From contig RFOR01000046.1 in NCBI GenBank assembly GCA_009926525.1, forward strand, positions 1 through 5,811: DNA of 5,811 bases, written 5' to 3'. Numbering within the stretch: position 1 is the first letter of the stretch; each line of letters opens with the position of its first letter. A program made the translations under genes and the position numbers. Below are positions 4,674 through 5,811 of the stretch, piece by piece. The notes beneath the pieces were generated by a model. The model saw nothing but the letters and a program-made list of their open reading frames with translations, made no database searches and had not been told where the DNA came from. This DNA is from Methylophilaceae bacterium. GTDB taxonomy: Bacteria > Pseudomonadota > Gammaproteobacteria > Burkholderiales > Methylophilaceae.

Positions 4674-5811
4674 ACCAGCCTGTCATCCACCAAGCAGCGC
4701 CTAGGCTTATTAGCGCTGAGGCGATTCAACAGGCAAAACAAATTGCCCAGCAATCTCGCCGCCGTTTGATTGAGGTCTTGGCAGACCAAAGCGAGCTCTC
4801 ACAAGAGGCATTTCTTGCGGCATTAGGGGCGGCGTTTCAGTACGTGACCCTTGATAACAAAGCCTTACATGAACTTAGCACGGATTTTGATGTGTTAGCG
4901 TTTGCTGAAGCGTATCAGCATGAATGTATTCCGCTTAGAAACCAGCAAGGCGAGTTATTGGTTGCCATCGCCGACCCATTTGCGGAAGGCCTTGCTAACT
5001 GGCTCATGGAAAAGGTCCGCGAGCCGTTTGCGATGCGCTTGTCGCATTATGCTGACGTATCCGCTTACTTATCGCGTTTTGAAGAAACGCTAAAAGCCAT
5101 GGATAAGGTCATGGCAGGTGAGGAAGAAGCCGGTCAGTCAGCTTTGCACCAAATTGAAGGGGTCGAGCAGTTATCTTTAAGTAGTATTTCAGCTGATACT
5201 AGTCCGGTCATTCGCTTGGTCAACTCTACCTTGTACGATGCCATGAAAATTGGTGCCAGTGATATTCACCTAGAAACCACAGGCCTGGGCTTGGCGCTTA
5301 AATATCGGATCGACGGTGTGCTAGATACGGTCGGTGCGATTCAAGGTGCCGAGATGGCAGAGCAAGTGATTTCGCGGATTAAAGTGATGGCAGAGCTCGA
5401 TATTGCCGAACGCAGAATTCCGCAAGATGGCCGTTTTAAAGTCAACATCCAAAATCGCGAAGTCGATTTGCGGGTCTCGATTATGCCGAGTGTGTATGGT
5501 GAAGACGCCGTCTTACGTATTTTGGATCGCAAGGCCTTGACCGAGCAATCGAAGGGCTTGACCCTTGAGCACATTGGGATTGATGAACTCACTCGTAATC
5601 AATTCCGCGCGCTGGCGCAAGAGCCTTACGGCATGGTGCTTGTCACAGGCCCGACCGGTAGCGGTAAAACCACTACCTTGTATGCGGCCATCTCAGAGGT
5701 CAATACGGGCAAAGATAAAATTATCACCATTGAAGATCCGGTTGAATACAACTTAGGCGGCGTGCTACAAATTCCGGTCAATGAGAAAAAAGGCCTCACC
5801 TTCGCGCGTGG
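4670..5811 (+). CDS. gspE: Type II secretion ATPase GspE, cut by the window end
   Basis: GspE is the hexameric cytoplasmic ATPase that powers pseudopilus assembly. The frame stays open from the ATG at 4670 to the last base, giving 380 full codons plus two bases; about 180-200 further residues are expected beyond the window. Residues 12-115 form the N-terminal MshEN/T2SSE-N-type domain (AAFQYVTLD at 54-62, CIPLRNQQGELLVAIADP at 86-103). The N2 domain of the ATPase follows, with SPVIRLVNSTLYDAMKIGASDIHLE at 178-202, YRIDGVLD at 212-219, IPQDGRF at 250-256 and the arginine-bearing DLRVSIMPSVYGEDAVLRILD at 266-286. Walker A is GPTGSGKTT at 327-335, and the Asp box IITIEDPVEY is at 351-360. The Walker B, His box and tetracysteine zinc motif lie outside the window and cannot be checked. 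The RLG motif usual in c-di-GMP-binding MshEN domains reads RLI here (32-34), so nucleotide binding is doubtful. PilB is the main alternative, but context favours GspE. Confidence 0.93.
   Translation, partial: MNQPVIHQAAPRLISAEAIQQAKQIAQQSRRRLIEVLADQSELSQEAFLAALGAAFQYVTLDNKALHELSTDFDVLAFAEAYQHECIPLRNQQGELLVAIADPFAEGLANWLMEKVREPFAMRLSHYADVSAYLSRFEETLKAMDKVMAGEEEAGQSALHQIEGVEQLSLSSISADTSPVIRLVNSTLYDAMKIGASDIHLETTGLGLALKYRIDGVLDTVGAIQGAEMAEQVISRIKVMAELDIAERRIPQDGRFKVNIQNREVDLRVSIMPSVYGEDAVLRILDRKALTEQSKGLTLEHIGIDELTRNQFRALAQEPYGMVLVTGPTGSGKTTTLYAAISEVNTGKDKIITIEDPVEYNLGGVLQIPVNEKKGLTFAR

Noticed and set aside
4902..5756. Short open frames on both strands in the last kilobase
   Set aside because: They overlap the continuous gspE frame, whose Walker A and Asp-box motifs show it to be the real gene; gspE itself is open-ended at the window edge.

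Overview
The window reads as ordinary chromosome of a Gram-negative proteobacterium. It holds five genes on the + strand: two sugar-nucleotide pyrophosphorylases followed by the start of a type II secretion (T2SS) operon. GC content looks moderate (mid-to-upper 40s % by eye, not computed). The style of the proteins, and the pairing of a bifunctional ManC with a second COG1208-type nucleotidyltransferase, suggest a betaproteobacterium, possibly a methylotroph of the Methylophilaceae. That placement is inference from memory of the families. No rRNA, tRNA, transposase, CRISPR array or phage gene is visible.

Layout. Positions 1-235 are non-coding and rich in inverted repeats. A nested repeat cluster at 1-75 is probably the terminator of a gene lying before the window. 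A candidate sigma70 promoter at 123-152 has a 7-bp perfect dyad over its -35 element, and two hairpins follow in the leader (168-207). Next comes manC (236-1696), the bifunctional mannose-1-phosphate guanylyltransferase / mannose-6-phosphate isomerase. After 42 bases with no terminator lies a second, structurally different NDP-sugar pyrophosphorylase with a left-handed beta-helix tail (1739-2851). A 164-base gap (2852-3015) holds a 10-bp palindrome and weak promoter-like elements. It separates the sugar genes from gspG (3016-3483), gspF (3486-4673) and gspE (4670 to beyond the window end).

How the genes work together. The first pair supplies an activated sugar, GDP-mannose with good confidence for manC, for exopolysaccharide, LPS or glycoprotein synthesis. 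The second set encodes the major pseudopilin, inner-membrane platform protein and cytoplasmic ATPase of a T2SS; the 2-base gap and ATGA overlap make it a translationally coupled operon. The G-F-E order is the reverse of the classical E-F-G order. Whether the sugar and secretion blocks are functionally linked cannot be decided from this window.

I did not find an undescribed system. The observations most worth a second look are the regulatory structure upstream of manC, the adjacent non-homologous-architecture pyrophosphorylases, the reversed gsp order and the unusually long GspG leader.
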